Origin: JAYEPK01 sp048569615
GTDB taxonomy: Archaea > Thermoplasmatota > Penumbrarchaeia > Penumbrarchaeales > Penumbrarchaeaceae
NCBI GenBank assembly: GCA_048569615.1
Contig: JBLIRK010000001.1
Span: forward strand, 62,001-126,000
Length of the DNA stretch: 64,000 nt
Direction of reading: 5' to 3'
Shown here: positions 34,472 to 43,596 of the stretch, piece after piece
How the letters are laid out: each line of letters begins with the position of its first letter
How positions within the stretch are numbered: position 1 is the stretch's first letter
The notes under the pieces: model-generated
Databases searched by the model: none
Told to the model about the DNA's origin: nothing
The model's input: the letters and a program-made list of their open reading frames with translations, nothing else
Position numbers and translations under genes: made by a program

Positions 34472-37400
34472 CTATGACCTCTCCCCCGAAGGGGGCTTGA
34501 CCCTTCTGGGCTTCCTCCCTTTCTCGGAAATCCGAACCGCCTGCTTTCCGGTCCTTTTATCAGTCATCAGGACCGCCTCCTTCCTGGGTCGGCTCCTGTG
34601 TTCAGGTCCCTCCCTTCGATCCGAAGGAGGATGTTGCCCTTCCGATGATATCGTGCTCCGCATCCTTATCACCAGCATGTAAATGAAAATCCCTGCCAGG
34701 GCGATTATGAATAATGTGAGTATGAGATAGATCGGCCAGTTGGAATCCTTCTTCCCATCTCCCGGTTTATCGGTGGGTTCGATATAAACTGAGATCCAGA
34801 TCGAATCCGTTGCATTGTTCCCGGAAGCGTCCTCGGCCATGACCTCCAATGTGTAGATACCCTTCTCCAGCTGGATATACACGTACCAGGACTCCAGACC
34901 GGCCACTTCCATCCAGGGGCCTTCCTCCACCCGGATCAGGACCGAGGCAACCTCATCGTTGTCAAGGGCCGCACCCTCCACCTTTATCGTACCCGCCGGA
35001 TGGCTGGAGTTGGAGCGCGGCGATGATATCCAGACAACGGGTGGCTCCGTATCCTCTTCCGCAGGCGCTTGGAGTTCATAGAGGATCTGACCCATCAGCA
35101 CGTTGCCTGCTTTATCGGTCACCTCCAGATCGAATATGTTCTGACCGTCTTCCAGGGTAACAACCCATGTCCACTCCTCGTTTGTGGAGATCACCTGATA
35201 GGTTCCGTCATCGGTCCTGCCCATCACCTTTTCGATACCGCTCTCGTCGAACACCTCTCCCCTTATCTCCAGAATGGGATTCGTGACCTTCGACCCGCTG
35301 GCGGGCATGATGGATACGAACGACGGCTTGACCGTATCGAGCATCACGGTCCAGTTGACCACCGCCTGGTTGTTCAGATCGTCCTTGGAGATGAACACGA
35401 TCGTGTTCTCCCCCTCGTACAGCTCCAGCTCAACCTGGAAAGCACCCCCTGCGGCAGGAACGATCAGGTTGTTGACAAGGAGGGTCGATCCCGGGTCCGT
35501 GGTTCCCCTGATGGTCACGACGGGACTGTTTGTCAACGTCGGGGCATTGGTGATCGAGAGCGAGGGTGGTGTTGTGTCTCTGATAACCCGGAGATGCTTT
35601 ATCGACCTTGTTCCCGTCCGGTCCTGAGCGGTTATCCTTATGGTATTTTCTCCTTCCCTGTCCAGGGAGATCTCGGTCTCGAACCTTCCGTTGTCCAGTT
35701 CGACCTCCGCACCGTTCACGGTCAACAGGACGGTATCCTGGTCCGTGGATCCCATGACCATGATCGACCTCTCGTTAGTCCTAGTCCGGTCAAGGGGTGA
35801 AAAGAGCAGTATCGTCGGCGGGGATGTGTCCCTGAATGCGGTGATGAACTCGTTAACGCTGTTCCCAGCCCTGTCAACGGCTGTTATCATTACCTCGTTC
35901 CTTCCCTCTTCGAGGGGATAACTGTAGATGAAGCTCCCATCTACGTTATGGACCTCGACCTCGCCGATATATATCTTGGAATCGATACTGCATGTTCCTT
36001 CTATTAAAAGGTTTGATTGATTCGTGTAAAATGGAGATTCCGGAGATGTGACAGTGATCACCGGAAGCACCGTATCTATCCCGAAGGTACGGTTCAGGAC
36101 GCCGTATTTGCCGTCATCGTTCTTTGCCACCATCATAAACCTGTGCTGGCCATCCGGAAGGTTCAAGCTTCGCAGCGGTATTGAGAAAGTATTTCCCGCT
36201 GGTATATTCAGATCGGGGCTGCCATCGATGGAAAGCCAAAGATCGGTGATCGGTCGGGAGTCCTCCACCCTGCCGGTGAGATGGAGATCGTTCGTCGGAA
36301 GCCACATGCCTTCCTCAGGGTAATCAATTATTACCTCTGGCTGTGTGATAATGACGTGGATCTCCACCGCATATCCCCTTGATGGGTCGAAATCCTTGTA
36401 TCTCTCGCCTCCATCATACATAACCGAGAGATTCAGGGGATTTGTCGGGTGGGATCCCGTAACGTTGAACACTATTGTGGGAAGCCTGATGTCATAGATA
36501 CCTCCATTCTGGTCGGTAAGGCCGTGAAAGACCAGTTTCTCATCCCTGTCCCTTATGTCAACATCCGCACCCGGAGCAGGAGCTCTGTCATTGGTAAGGA
36601 CGAGGACATCGTACCTGACCAGGCTGACCACAGTGGCCAGGGGATCCTCCACCATTACATCCCTGAAGGTGGTGTTCAGGAGCTCCAATCGTGTTGGCCC
36701 GGCGGATGGAGCTTCCACCGCCATCATATCCCCACCAGTTGGTGAAGGGCTCGAATCAGAGACGAATGCCGCGGTGGAGTTGAAGCTGCATGAGACAATG
36801 CCCTGTGAGGCCAATATCGAATGCCGGACCTTGACGTTCGATAGACGGGCCTGGATGGAATACATGACCTCGCCGAATGAAGCAGCGCTCAGGTTCAATG
36901 CAGAACCATCAAGGTGGATACCCGCTTCCTGGCATTGGGTTATGTTGATTATGGATGCGTTCATGACGGAGTTTTCGACGAGCATAGCGCCGCAGTGCTC
37001 CATCATGGATATGTTCGATCCCTGCACATTGATTCTCGAACCGTTACCGACGATCCCGCAGTAACCCTCGAGAATCTCGCTATTCACAATCTGAACCAGG
37101 CCCGATTCCGAGTAGAGGCCGCTCTGCCAAAGCTCTTCCGAGAATACGCCGCAACCCCGGATCGTCGAGGAGGTGATCGTAACGGTGGTGCTTCTATTGG
37201 CCCTGAAGACGAACCTGCTATCGTCCATGGTTGAGATGGAGCTGCCGTTCCTCAGGACAAGGACCGCCCCGTCATGTACAGTTATCAGTTTCAGATCATG
37301 AAATGTCGAATTGATGGTGAGGTCCGTTCCGTCAAGAATCAGCGTACCGAAAATGGAAAGATTTCCGTGGAGATGGATCGTCTCGGAGGAATATGTCTCG

Positions 37401-37570
37401 GTGGATGTCACGGTGTGATTGCCCGTCCATTCTATCAGGATCGGTGCATCCTTGGCCGATCCGGGGTCTCCGCCTTCCGCTTCAAGACCATCAAAGGTCA
37501 GAAGCGGAAGCACAAGGAGAGCGGACAACAACAGCACTTTCATTATTTTTAAGCCCCTTTCCCACGCCAT
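34472..37570 (-). CDS. Secreted beta-helix and Ig-like repeat protein with C-terminal membrane anchor
   Basis: The 1032-residue chain starts with a signal peptide ending near DGLEAEGG. Residues about 60-300 have short strand-turn repeats rich in Asn, Ser and Ile typical of a right-handed parallel beta-helix. A carboxypeptidase-regulatory-like segment follows near 325, then about five Ig-like domains of the type DTVLPVITVTSPE, DTSPPTILLFSP and DTTPPSLSITNAP. A membrane helix (about 945-968) and a short very basic cytosolic tail end it. A TATA box 27 nt before this ATG fits a leaderless start. A second in-frame ATG lies 27 nt downstream (37543). Confidence 0.82.
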   Translation of the reverse strand: MAWERGLKIMKVLLLSALLVLPLLTFDGLEAEGGDPGSAKDAPILIEWTGNHTVTSTETYSSETIHLHGNLSIFGTLILDGTDLTINSTFHDLKLITVHDGAVLVLRNGSSISTMDDSRFVFRANRSTTVTITSSTIRGCGVFSEELWQSGLYSESGLVQIVNSEILEGYCGIVGNGSRINVQGSNISMMEHCGAMLVENSVMNASIINITQCQEAGIHLDGSALNLSAASFGEVMYSIQARLSNVKVRHSILASQGIVSCSFNSTAAFVSDSSPSPTGGDMMAVEAPSAGPTRLELLNTTFRDVMVEDPLATVVSLVRYDVLVLTNDRAPAPGADVDIRDRDEKLVFHGLTDQNGGIYDIRLPTIVFNVTGSHPTNPLNLSVMYDGGERYKDFDPSRGYAVEIHVIITQPEVIIDYPEEGMWLPTNDLHLTGRVEDSRPITDLWLSIDGSPDLNIPAGNTFSIPLRSLNLPDGQHRFMMVAKNDDGKYGVLNRTFGIDTVLPVITVTSPESPFYTNQSNLLIEGTCSIDSKIYIGEVEVHNVDGSFIYSYPLEEGRNEVMITAVDRAGNSVNEFITAFRDTSPPTILLFSPLDRTRTNERSIMVMGSTDQDTVLLTVNGAEVELDNGRFETEISLDREGENTIRITAQDRTGTRSIKHLRVIRDTTPPSLSITNAPTLTNSPVVTIRGTTDPGSTLLVNNLIVPAAGGAFQVELELYEGENTIVFISKDDLNNQAVVNWTVMLDTVKPSFVSIMPASGSKVTNPILEIRGEVFDESGIEKVMGRTDDGTYQVISTNEEWTWVVTLEDGQNIFDLEVTDKAGNVLMGQILYELQAPAEEDTEPPVVWISSPRSNSSHPAGTIKVEGAALDNDEVASVLIRVEEGPWMEVAGLESWYVYIQLEKGIYTLEVMAEDASGNNATDSIWISVYIEPTDKPGDGKKDSNWPIYLILTLFIIALAGIFIYMLVIRMRSTISSEGQHPPSDRREGPEHRSRPRKEAVLMTDKRTGKQAVRISEKGRKPRRVKPPSGERS

Positions 37571-37590
37571 GGGGAGGGAAGGGCAAGAGA

Positions 37591-37602
37591 CGATTTATAA
37601 TT
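37591..37602 (-). promoter_or_regulatory. TATA box for the beta-helix/Ig protein
   Basis: AAAATTATAAATCG on the minus strand sits inside the last codons of the upstream gene region. It is spaced 26-27 nt from the ATG at 37570. Confidence 0.5.
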
Positions 37603-37603
37603 T

Positions 37604-38842
37604 TCAATTGGGGTCGGGCTCCTCTACTTGAGGAGCGGGTTGATCATCTCCTCCGGCATATTGTCCAGTATCCACTTCTCCCTCCGCTGTCCCTTCCTGC
37701 TCCCTGGAGCCCATCTCCTCCGGCAACGGAGGCTGCTGGCCGTTTCCCTGGACCTCGTTGTTGACGTCAGGGGAGCTTTCCGGAGGCTCCTGTGCCTCCA
37801 GATCCTGTCCTGGTTCTTCATCATCGAAGAGATCTCCCAGCTTGTCGACCTCCGTATCCTGTGGTCCTTCCGGAGCGGCAGTTTCAGGCACCTGATCGGC
37901 CTCCTCCCCGTTTTCTTCGCTGATATCTCCCTGCGGCTGCTCCTCGATCGGATCATTCTGCGCCTGCACCTCCTGGGGCAGCCCGGCATATGCCTCCGCA
38001 GGGGGAATTAGGGGTTGGCTTTCAATGGGCGCGGGGGACATCGGCATGGCTTCCATGGGGAAAAACTGCTGATCCATCTGGTACTGGAACTGCCCACCTG
38101 CGATCAGCGGGCCTCCCTTCTTCATTGCCTGGCCAAGGTACTCGTAGGTTGTGAGCGAATGAGAGCTGTACATCTTCGCATACTGCTCGGGGGTGAAATA
38201 GTAAACCGCACCGTCGATATCCTTGAAGACGTAGAACACCGGCTGCTCCGAACTGAAGAACGATGTCGAATCCCTCAGCCTCCTTCTGATGAAGAAGAAA
38301 CCCAGAACGAGCAATCCTATGACGATCAGAACCAAGAAGAACACCAGAAGTATCATGAGAAGGCTTGAATCTTCCTCAGTGGAAGCGTTTCGGACATCAT
38401 ATACTATCCTCATTTCTATGGTAGTGTTTGCCTCATCTTTAAGGTCATCACCATCCATCTTCTCGTTGAAGAAGAGTATGGTCATCTGGGCATCCTTGTT
38501 GTTCTTGTATTCTTTTACATGCCTCACTGTGAAGTTGCTATGGTAGGCGGCAAACTGCTCAACATCCTCCAATCTGGGGGTCCCGTAAACCCTGGAAGAT
38601 TCGATTATGAACATCTGGATGGGTCTTTCCGCGATCGAAGGATTGTTCTTGTAAACGATCTCGAGCTCGAGAACATCCCCCTTCTCATCGAAATCCTTCA
38701 GCTCGAACCACATCGGAACGCCGTAAGGGACCTCGAAAGGTAGATCCTCTTTGTCGGCAGATGCAAGAACACAGAAGAATGGAAGGACGAGGACCAGTGC
38801 CAAGGAGACCAAGGCGGCAGCCCTATTACTTGAACATCTCAA
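37604..38842 (-). CDS. Single-pass membrane protein with small ectodomain and long acidic Pro/Gln-rich cytoplasmic tail
   Basis: A signal peptide (RAAALVSLALVLVLPFFCVLA) leads to a beta-rich outside domain of about 120 residues, then a membrane helix (LLMILLVFFLVLIVIGLLVL) and RRR. The cytosolic part has a short folded-looking segment (PVFYVFKDIDGAVYYFTPEQ) and a very acidic Pro/Gln-rich tail with QPLIPPAEAYAG. The frame can be extended to a GTG at 38878, but the TATA box predicts an RNA start downstream of it. TTG at 38842 has AGGGGTG at good distance, so I prefer it. Function is unknown. Confidence 0.72.
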   Translation of the reverse strand: MRCSSNRAAALVSLALVLVLPFFCVLASADKEDLPFEVPYGVPMWFELKDFDEKGDVLELEIVYKNNPSIAERPIQMFIIESSRVYGTPRLEDVEQFAAYHSNFTVRHVKEYKNNKDAQMTILFFNEKMDGDDLKDEANTTIEMRIVYDVRNASTEEDSSLLMILLVFFLVLIVIGLLVLGFFFIRRRLRDSTSFFSSEQPVFYVFKDIDGAVYYFTPEQYAKMYSSHSLTTYEYLGQAMKKGGPLIAGGQFQYQMDQQFFPMEAMPMSPAPIESQPLIPPAEAYAGLPQEVQAQNDPIEEQPQGDISEENGEEADQVPETAAPEGPQDTEVDKLGDLFDDEEPGQDLEAQEPPESSPDVNNEVQGNGQQPPLPEEMGSREQEGTAEGEVDTGQYAGGDDQPAPQVEEPDPN

Positions 38843-38892
38843 TATGGAGCACCCCTGGGATAAGAGACCCGACTTCACTTATCCAGATATTG

Positions 38893-38902
38893 ATATATAA
38901 AA
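38893..38902 (-). promoter_or_regulatory. TATA box for the acidic-tail membrane protein
   Basis: GATTTTATATATCA on the minus strand predicts a start near 38872, which favours the TTG start at 38842. Confidence 0.55.
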
Positions 38903-38961
38903 TCAACGAGAAATTGAAGTGTTAATTGATAGCTGGACAAATTCTAGGGCCCGGACCGTGA

Positions 38962-40719
38962 TTATTCCCTTCCGAAGAAGCCCCTCAGGACGGGGTGCAT
39001 TTCCATCATCTGCTCCTTGCCTATCTCCTCATAGAGCCTGATGATTATACCCACCGTAAGGAGCACTCCCGTACCGGAAGTGCTTCCCACCGTTCCTATC
39101 ATATCGGCCAGGGCCGCAAGCAGTCCCACGAAGGCTCCCGATATGACCGTTACGGTGGGGATGTATCTGTTGAGAACCTTTTTGAGGACCCTCGGGTCCC
39201 TTCTGAAACCCGGGATCCTCATCCCTGAGTTCTGGATCTGTTTAGCCACGGCTTCGGGTCCCATATTGGTTGTCTCTATCCAGAATTTTGCGAAAAGTAC
39301 GGAGCCCACCGTCATAAGACCCACGTAAATAATGATATGGAAAAGGACCTGCCACCAGGTGTGGTCTCCCACGTAGCCCTGGTATCTGTCCCAGTTGATG
39401 ATCGGAAGCAGCCAGCTTTCTATGCCGTTGACCCTCGAAACATACCAGGCGATCCCGCCGGCCGGATTAGTGGAGCCGGAATCGTAGAACCCGAGCCTCC
39501 AGTTGTTGCCTATTATCGGTATCTGGGAGAGCTTGTCGTGGTTCCAGAGAAGAAGGCTGATCATGTTGACGTTGGCGAGCAGGGCCGACATCAGTATGAC
39601 GGGGATGTTGGAGGCGTAGATGAGCCTTATCGGATATCTGCCCCTTGCTCCCCTTGCCCGGGCATGGGAGAGCGGAAGCTCGATCTGGGTGGATTCCGCA
39701 TAGGCGACTATGAAGAATATCACGATGGTTGACAGCAGTGCCACTATCGGGTTCGGGGGACTCAGGAATATTGTCTCGAAGCCTCCGGCTGTCAGGTCCC
39801 TCAGACCTCCGCTCATGTTCTCAAGGATGTACCACGTCTTTGGGAGGGCTCCTGCGGGAACATCGGCGGGAGTGCTTACAGGGAAATTGTAATTGGCGGC
39901 TGTTTCCGGACCCAGAGGTATCCATGAAAGGGTCCCCTGGAATATGGATTGGGAAACGCCCGCGGCGATGAACATCGATATGCCGGAGCCTATACCCCAT
40001 TTTGAGACGACCTCGTCCATAAGGAAGACGAGATACGATCCGAACACCAGCTGGCCGATGATAACGATCTTCGCCCAGCCGGGGCCTATGTCTCCCATCC
40101 ATCCGTTGGCAGAGGGTGTGAGGTATCCGTACACCTGGGGTATGGCCTCGACGAAGATCATGACCATGACAAGGACCTTCTGAACACCCTGATATACGGC
40201 CTTGTCCTCGGCCTTCTGCAGGTCCAGGTTGATTATCTTGGCCCCGGTGAAGAGCTGCATGATGATGGACCCTGTGACTATCGGTCCGATACCGAGATGC
40301 ATCAGGGAGCCGTTCGAGCCAGCAAGGATCGCCCTGAACTGGGAGAAGATATCAAGGCTTCCCGGTGTGAGGCCGTACAGCGTAACGTTGCTCAGGAAGA
40401 AATACAGGACGAGGATCACGAATGTCCAGAGCATCTTCGTCCTGAACCTGACGTGCCCCTCGGGCTTCTTGATGGCCGGCCATCTGTCGACTATGGGCTT
40501 CAGGCCGTAGAGCTTGCTCTCCTCTCCGGAATATGTGACCATCATCCCTATGAGGAAGAAACAGATGGCAAGACCCAGGGCTATAAGCAGGAACAGTGAG
40601 AGCTCACTGGCGTTCCCGAGATCGGTGTCCCTCCACTGCCAGAAATACAAGGCGACCATGGTGGCAATGTAAACTAGGACCACCCAGACGGCTCTTCTGT
40701 AGTCGCGTTCGATCGCCAT
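38962..40719 (-). CDS. secY: Protein translocase subunit SecY with two extra N-terminal membrane helices
   Basis: This is the channel of the Sec translocon. The usual SecY begins around residue 70 (LKPIVDRWPAIKKPEGHVRFR, then the first canonical helix). The plug region, QLFTGAKIINLD and the later helices through GSGISMFIAAG, TQIELPLSHARARG and the C-terminal IPGFRRD to HPVLRGFFG follow. Before that lie two extra predicted helices (about 10-27 and 38-62), so the chain is 585 residues against 440-500 usually. A loop around 275-310 is also long. It is the last gene of the ribosomal cluster; a TATA-like element at about 40776-40786 may give it its own start. Confidence 0.93.
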   Translation of the reverse strand: MAIERDYRRAVWVVLVYIATMVALYFWQWRDTDLGNASELSLFLLIALGLAICFFLIGMMVTYSGEESKLYGLKPIVDRWPAIKKPEGHVRFRTKMLWTFVILVLYFFLSNVTLYGLTPGSLDIFSQFRAILAGSNGSLMHLGIGPIVTGSIIMQLFTGAKIINLDLQKAEDKAVYQGVQKVLVMVMIFVEAIPQVYGYLTPSANGWMGDIGPGWAKIVIIGQLVFGSYLVFLMDEVVSKWGIGSGISMFIAAGVSQSIFQGTLSWIPLGPETAANYNFPVSTPADVPAGALPKTWYILENMSGGLRDLTAGGFETIFLSPPNPIVALLSTIVIFFIVAYAESTQIELPLSHARARGARGRYPIRLIYASNIPVILMSALLANVNMISLLLWNHDKLSQIPIIGNNWRLGFYDSGSTNPAGGIAWYVSRVNGIESWLLPIINWDRYQGYVGDHTWWQVLFHIIIYVGLMTVGSVLFAKFWIETTNMGPEAVAKQIQNSGMRIPGFRRDPRVLKKVLNRYIPTVTVISGAFVGLLAALADMIGTVGSTSGTGVLLTVGIIIRLYEEIGKEQMMEMHPVLRGFFGRE

Positions 40720-40775
40720 GGTTAAACACCGGTTCCCGGGAACTGGACGAATTGCACCCCAATAACCGTTCTTCT

Positions 40776-40786
40776 ATTAAAAGATT
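40776..40786 (-). promoter_or_regulatory. Possible internal promoter of secY
   Basis: AATCTTTTAATAGAAG in the 91-nt gap between rpl15 and secY could be a TATA box with a start near 40755. Confidence 0.35.
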
Positions 40787-40810
40787 AAAGAGGTGGCCTT
40801 CCGTTCCTTA

Positions 40811-41251
40811 TCAGCTCTCCATTATAGTTACTGTTCCGCCAGCCGCTTCCACCTTCTCGACGGCCTTCTGCGAAGCGGCGGGTGCGAGCACATGGACCTT
40901 CAGATCACCGATCGAGCCCCCGCCGAGCAGTTTGGTGCAGCCCAGCTTCTTGAGGTCGATGTCGTATCCTTCCCCCTTCTTCTTGGCAGCTCCTTCCTGG
41001 ACCATGGAGCCGATATTCTCCCTGATGGTGGAAAGGTTGATCACGATATCCGCCCCTACCACAGATTGGGGCCTCTTGAAGCCGTGCCTGCCGAAGTAAT
41101 CCTTGCCGTAGAATTTGATGATGTGCATGTACCTGTGTTTGTGGTTTCCGGCCATTCCCCTTCCCCCTCTCTTTCCTGCTCCTCTCCTGGCCTTGATACC
41201 GTGTCCGTGGGTTTTCTTACCCCTCATCTTCTGCGTCTTCTTGTCCGGCAT
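40811..41251 (-). CDS. rpl15: Ribosomal protein L15 (uL15)
   Basis: The 146-residue product has the Gly/Arg/His-rich N terminus that reaches into 23S rRNA (THGHGIKARRGAGKRGG) and a C-terminal globular part ending near AAGGTVTI. The ATG at 41251 follows GAGGTGTTAATC; the GTG nine bases upstream is part of the Shine-Dalgarno. Confidence 0.95.
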   Translation of the reverse strand: MPDKKTQKMRGKKTHGHGIKARRGAGKRGGRGMAGNHKHRYMHIIKFYGKDYFGRHGFKRPQSVVGADIVINLSTIRENIGSMVQEGAAKKKGEGYDIDLKKLGCTKLLGGGSIGDLKVHVLAPAASQKAVEKVEAAGGTVTIMES

Positions 41252-41261
41252 GATTAACACC

Positions 41262-41729
41262 TCAGATCATCCTCTTGAGGAGACCATTTATCTCCTTTCC
41301 CCTGTAACCGAGGGCTCCGCCCATGGTGTAGGATCTCTTGATACCCTCGTAACCTCCTTTGTTCGGGGGGGAGAGCCTGAAAAGGGGATTCAATCCCTCT
41401 ATCTTCCTGTGGTCGAACTTGCCTTCCGATACGGCTGAGGAAAGCTCCTTCAGGTCCTTGAACGGCGTATTTTTCTTCACGAAGGAATCATCCAGACGAC
41501 CGCTTCCGCCGAGCTCTGCCCTCTCCTTGAGAAGGGTTTCCATGGATTCGGGATCAACCTCTCCCCAGGTGACATAGTCCTTGGCCTTCCTCAGCATCCC
41601 AGCATACTCGGGTGTTTCAGGTATCACCACGCAGTGGTTCACCCTGTTGAGCCTGAGCAGCCGGAGCGTTTCCTTTATGTCCGGCTTCATCCTGATGCCT
41701 CCCCTGACCCTTACGACTGCGAATGTCAC
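41262..41729 (-). CDS. rpl30: Ribosomal protein L30 (uL30)
   Basis: The 155-residue chain matches archaeal L30, with VVRVRGGIRMKPDIKETL at the start and the long archaeal C-terminal extension. The GTG start overlaps the stop of rps5 (GTGA) and has GGAGGTGAG upstream. Confidence 0.94.
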   Translation of the reverse strand: MTFAVVRVRGGIRMKPDIKETLRLLRLNRVNHCVVIPETPEYAGMLRKAKDYVTWGEVDPESMETLLKERAELGGSGRLDDSFVKKNTPFKDLKELSSAVSEGKFDHRKIEGLNPLFRLSPPNKGGYEGIKRSYTMGGALGYRGKEINGLLKRMI

Positions 41730-42613
41730 TGGGGCTCACCTCCGATATCTTCCACAGGCGGAGGGGTCTGGACCATCTCCCTTCCGGCCAGGTGCCTTAG
41801 CTCAAGCCTCTTGCCGGGCTGGACCTTCACGAGGTTGGTCTGGAGCAGTGCATCCATGACAGCCTTCGCATTGTTGACCGTCGTCTTTGTCTGTCCCCTG
41901 GAGAAACCCCATGCATCCTTGACACCGGCGAGCTTAAGGATCTTCTTCGAAACGTCACCCACCGCAAGTCCAACACCCCTCGGTGCGGGTCTTAGTGTTA
42001 CCTCCGTCGATCCTGATTTCCCTTCGACCTTGAAGGGAAGGCTGTGGGGGGTCATGCATCCGCATTCCCAGGATCCGCAGCCGCGGATGAGTTCGACCAT
42101 GTTGAGCTTGGCATTGTCTATGGCCTTCTTGATGGTTGGCCCAACCTCCTTCCCCCTGGCGGATCCCAGACCCACATAGCCGTTGCTGTTCCCGACAACA
42201 ACGGTGATGGAGAACCTGGTCCTCCTGCCCGAGTCCGTCATCCTCTGGACCATGTTCACCTTCAGCACCTCGTCCACGAGGTCCTCGCCCATCAGGTGAT
42301 CCACGATCTGCGGCTCCCTTAAGGGATAATCGCTCTTTAGGGCCTGGGAGAGCGAGGTGATCTTGCCGGATTTTACAAGCTGACCCAGTTTCGTATTGGG
42401 AGTCCAATCTCCTTCGTCCCTGCGGTCCCTGGAGGGTAAATGGCTTTTCTTTGTTATCTTGGGGCGCCTTCCCTTTTCGGTGTCGTCCTCCGTATCCACC
42501 GCCTCATCATCTTCAGGGTCCTCCGGGATGTCAACTGCGACCTCCTCATTGGACTCCTCTTTCTCTTCCTCCTCTTCGGAAGATCTGACCTTCTTCTTCT
42601 CTTCCTCGCTCAT
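41726..42613 (-). CDS. rps5: Ribosomal protein S5 (uS5) with an acidic N-terminal extension
   Basis: The core starts near residue 70 (WTPNTKLGQLVKSGKI) and holds the RNA-binding and S5-fold parts: VVVGNSNGYVGLGSARGKE, GCGSWECGC and LRPAPRGVGL. The first 45 residues are almost all Glu, Asp, Ser and Lys, an unusual addition. Total length is 295 against about 210-240 in most archaea. Confidence 0.94.
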   Translation of the reverse strand: MSEEEKKKVRSSEEEEEKEESNEEVAVDIPEDPEDDEAVDTEDDTEKGRRPKITKKSHLPSRDRRDEGDWTPNTKLGQLVKSGKITSLSQALKSDYPLREPQIVDHLMGEDLVDEVLKVNMVQRMTDSGRRTRFSITVVVGNSNGYVGLGSARGKEVGPTIKKAIDNAKLNMVELIRGCGSWECGCMTPHSLPFKVEGKSGSTEVTLRPAPRGVGLAVGDVSKKILKLAGVKDAWGFSRGQTKTTVNNAKAVMDALLQTNLVKVQPGKRLELRHLAGREMVQTPPPVEDIGGEPQ

Positions 42614-42617
42614 GATC

Positions 42618-43121
42618 TCACATCTCCAGGATCTTGTTCTTCATGGCCTGAAAGGCTTCCTTGAAACCTTCGTTCTCATTGTTCTCACCCTCGATCCTTT
42701 CATCCTCAGGGAAGATACCTTCGCCATGGGGGACCTGAAGTCCGGCATCCAGCATGCCCTTGAGCGCTGCAAACACCCTGCTTCCCTTCGTTGGCTCGTT
42801 GAGGCCTATGTCCAAAACGGCCTCCTCTATCTCCGCCTTGGATGCCTTGACGCCCGCAATCAATCCAACCAGATAGGATGCTGGTATATCCTTGAGGGAA
42901 TGCTCCCATCCCATCTTCTTGAGATCAGTGCTGGCTGCCTGGACAAGCACCCTGTCCCCTGCCTCATCGTACTTTATCAGCTGGACCTTGGTCCCGGTAT
43001 TGCTCTTCCTGACAACCGCCCTCGGCAATCCTGATTTCAGCAACCGCAACCTCGCCCTGTAATCGGTCTTACCCTCCCTTCGTCTCCTGAAGGGAACGTG
43101 ATATCTTGGACCTTGTGCCAT
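42618..43121 (-). CDS. rpl18: Ribosomal protein L18 (uL18)
   Basis: The 167-residue protein binds 5S rRNA. It has the basic start RYHVPFRRRREGKTDYRARLRLL and SGLPRAVVRKSN. The C terminus has an acidic stretch (EDERIEGENNENEGF). GGAGGTGAAGTG precedes the ATG. Confidence 0.95.
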   Translation of the reverse strand: MAQGPRYHVPFRRRREGKTDYRARLRLLKSGLPRAVVRKSNTGTKVQLIKYDEAGDRVLVQAASTDLKKMGWEHSLKDIPASYLVGLIAGVKASKAEIEEAVLDIGLNEPTKGSRVFAALKGMLDAGLQVPHGEGIFPEDERIEGENNENEGFKEAFQAMKNKILEM

Positions 43122-43122
43122 A

Positions 43123-43596
43123 TCACTTCACCTCCTTCCTTTCGGGAAGCTTGATGAAAGCCTTCTCTGTCTCCATATGGGACCTCAGATGAGAGATGGA
43201 CCTGAATATTCCGCCGGAGGCATGCCGGTAATAGTACCTGTATGTCTCGGATGAGATGTTCCCATCCTTCCGGTACTCCCTCAGCGTCCGCCTGATGGGG
43301 CGGATGGTCTGGATCCACCTTCTCTTCTTGGGGAAGCGTGCGTATTTGCTTCCTTTCCTGGACCCGTGGCCCTTTCTCTTGTTCACCTCTTTCTGCCTTA
43401 TCCTAGCCTTGAAGCGTCCGTTCGATATTCCGTTTATCTGCCTGGCCTTGATCACGCCTTCCTTTATCAGGTGTTTCACATCTCCCCTTGTCACCGCCTC
43501 GGAGATATCCTCAAGGTTGTTGGGGTTCATGTAAACCCTGTTGACGCCGCACTTCATGATCTCTGCGGCCATTCTCTTCTGGTTGCTGACATCCAT
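43123..43596 (-). CDS. rpl19e: Ribosomal protein L19e (eL19)
   Basis: The 157-residue basic protein shows RMAAEIMKCGVNRVYMNP and GHGSRKGSKYARFPKK, typical of L19e. The ATG at 43596 overlaps the rpl32e TGA (TGATG); a GTG one codon upstream is less likely. Confidence 0.95.
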   Translation of the reverse strand: MDVSNQKRMAAEIMKCGVNRVYMNPNNLEDISEAVTRGDVKHLIKEGVIKARQINGISNGRFKARIRQKEVNKRKGHGSRKGSKYARFPKKRRWIQTIRPIRRTLREYRKDGNISSETYRYYYRHASGGIFRSISHLRSHMETEKAFIKLPERKEVK

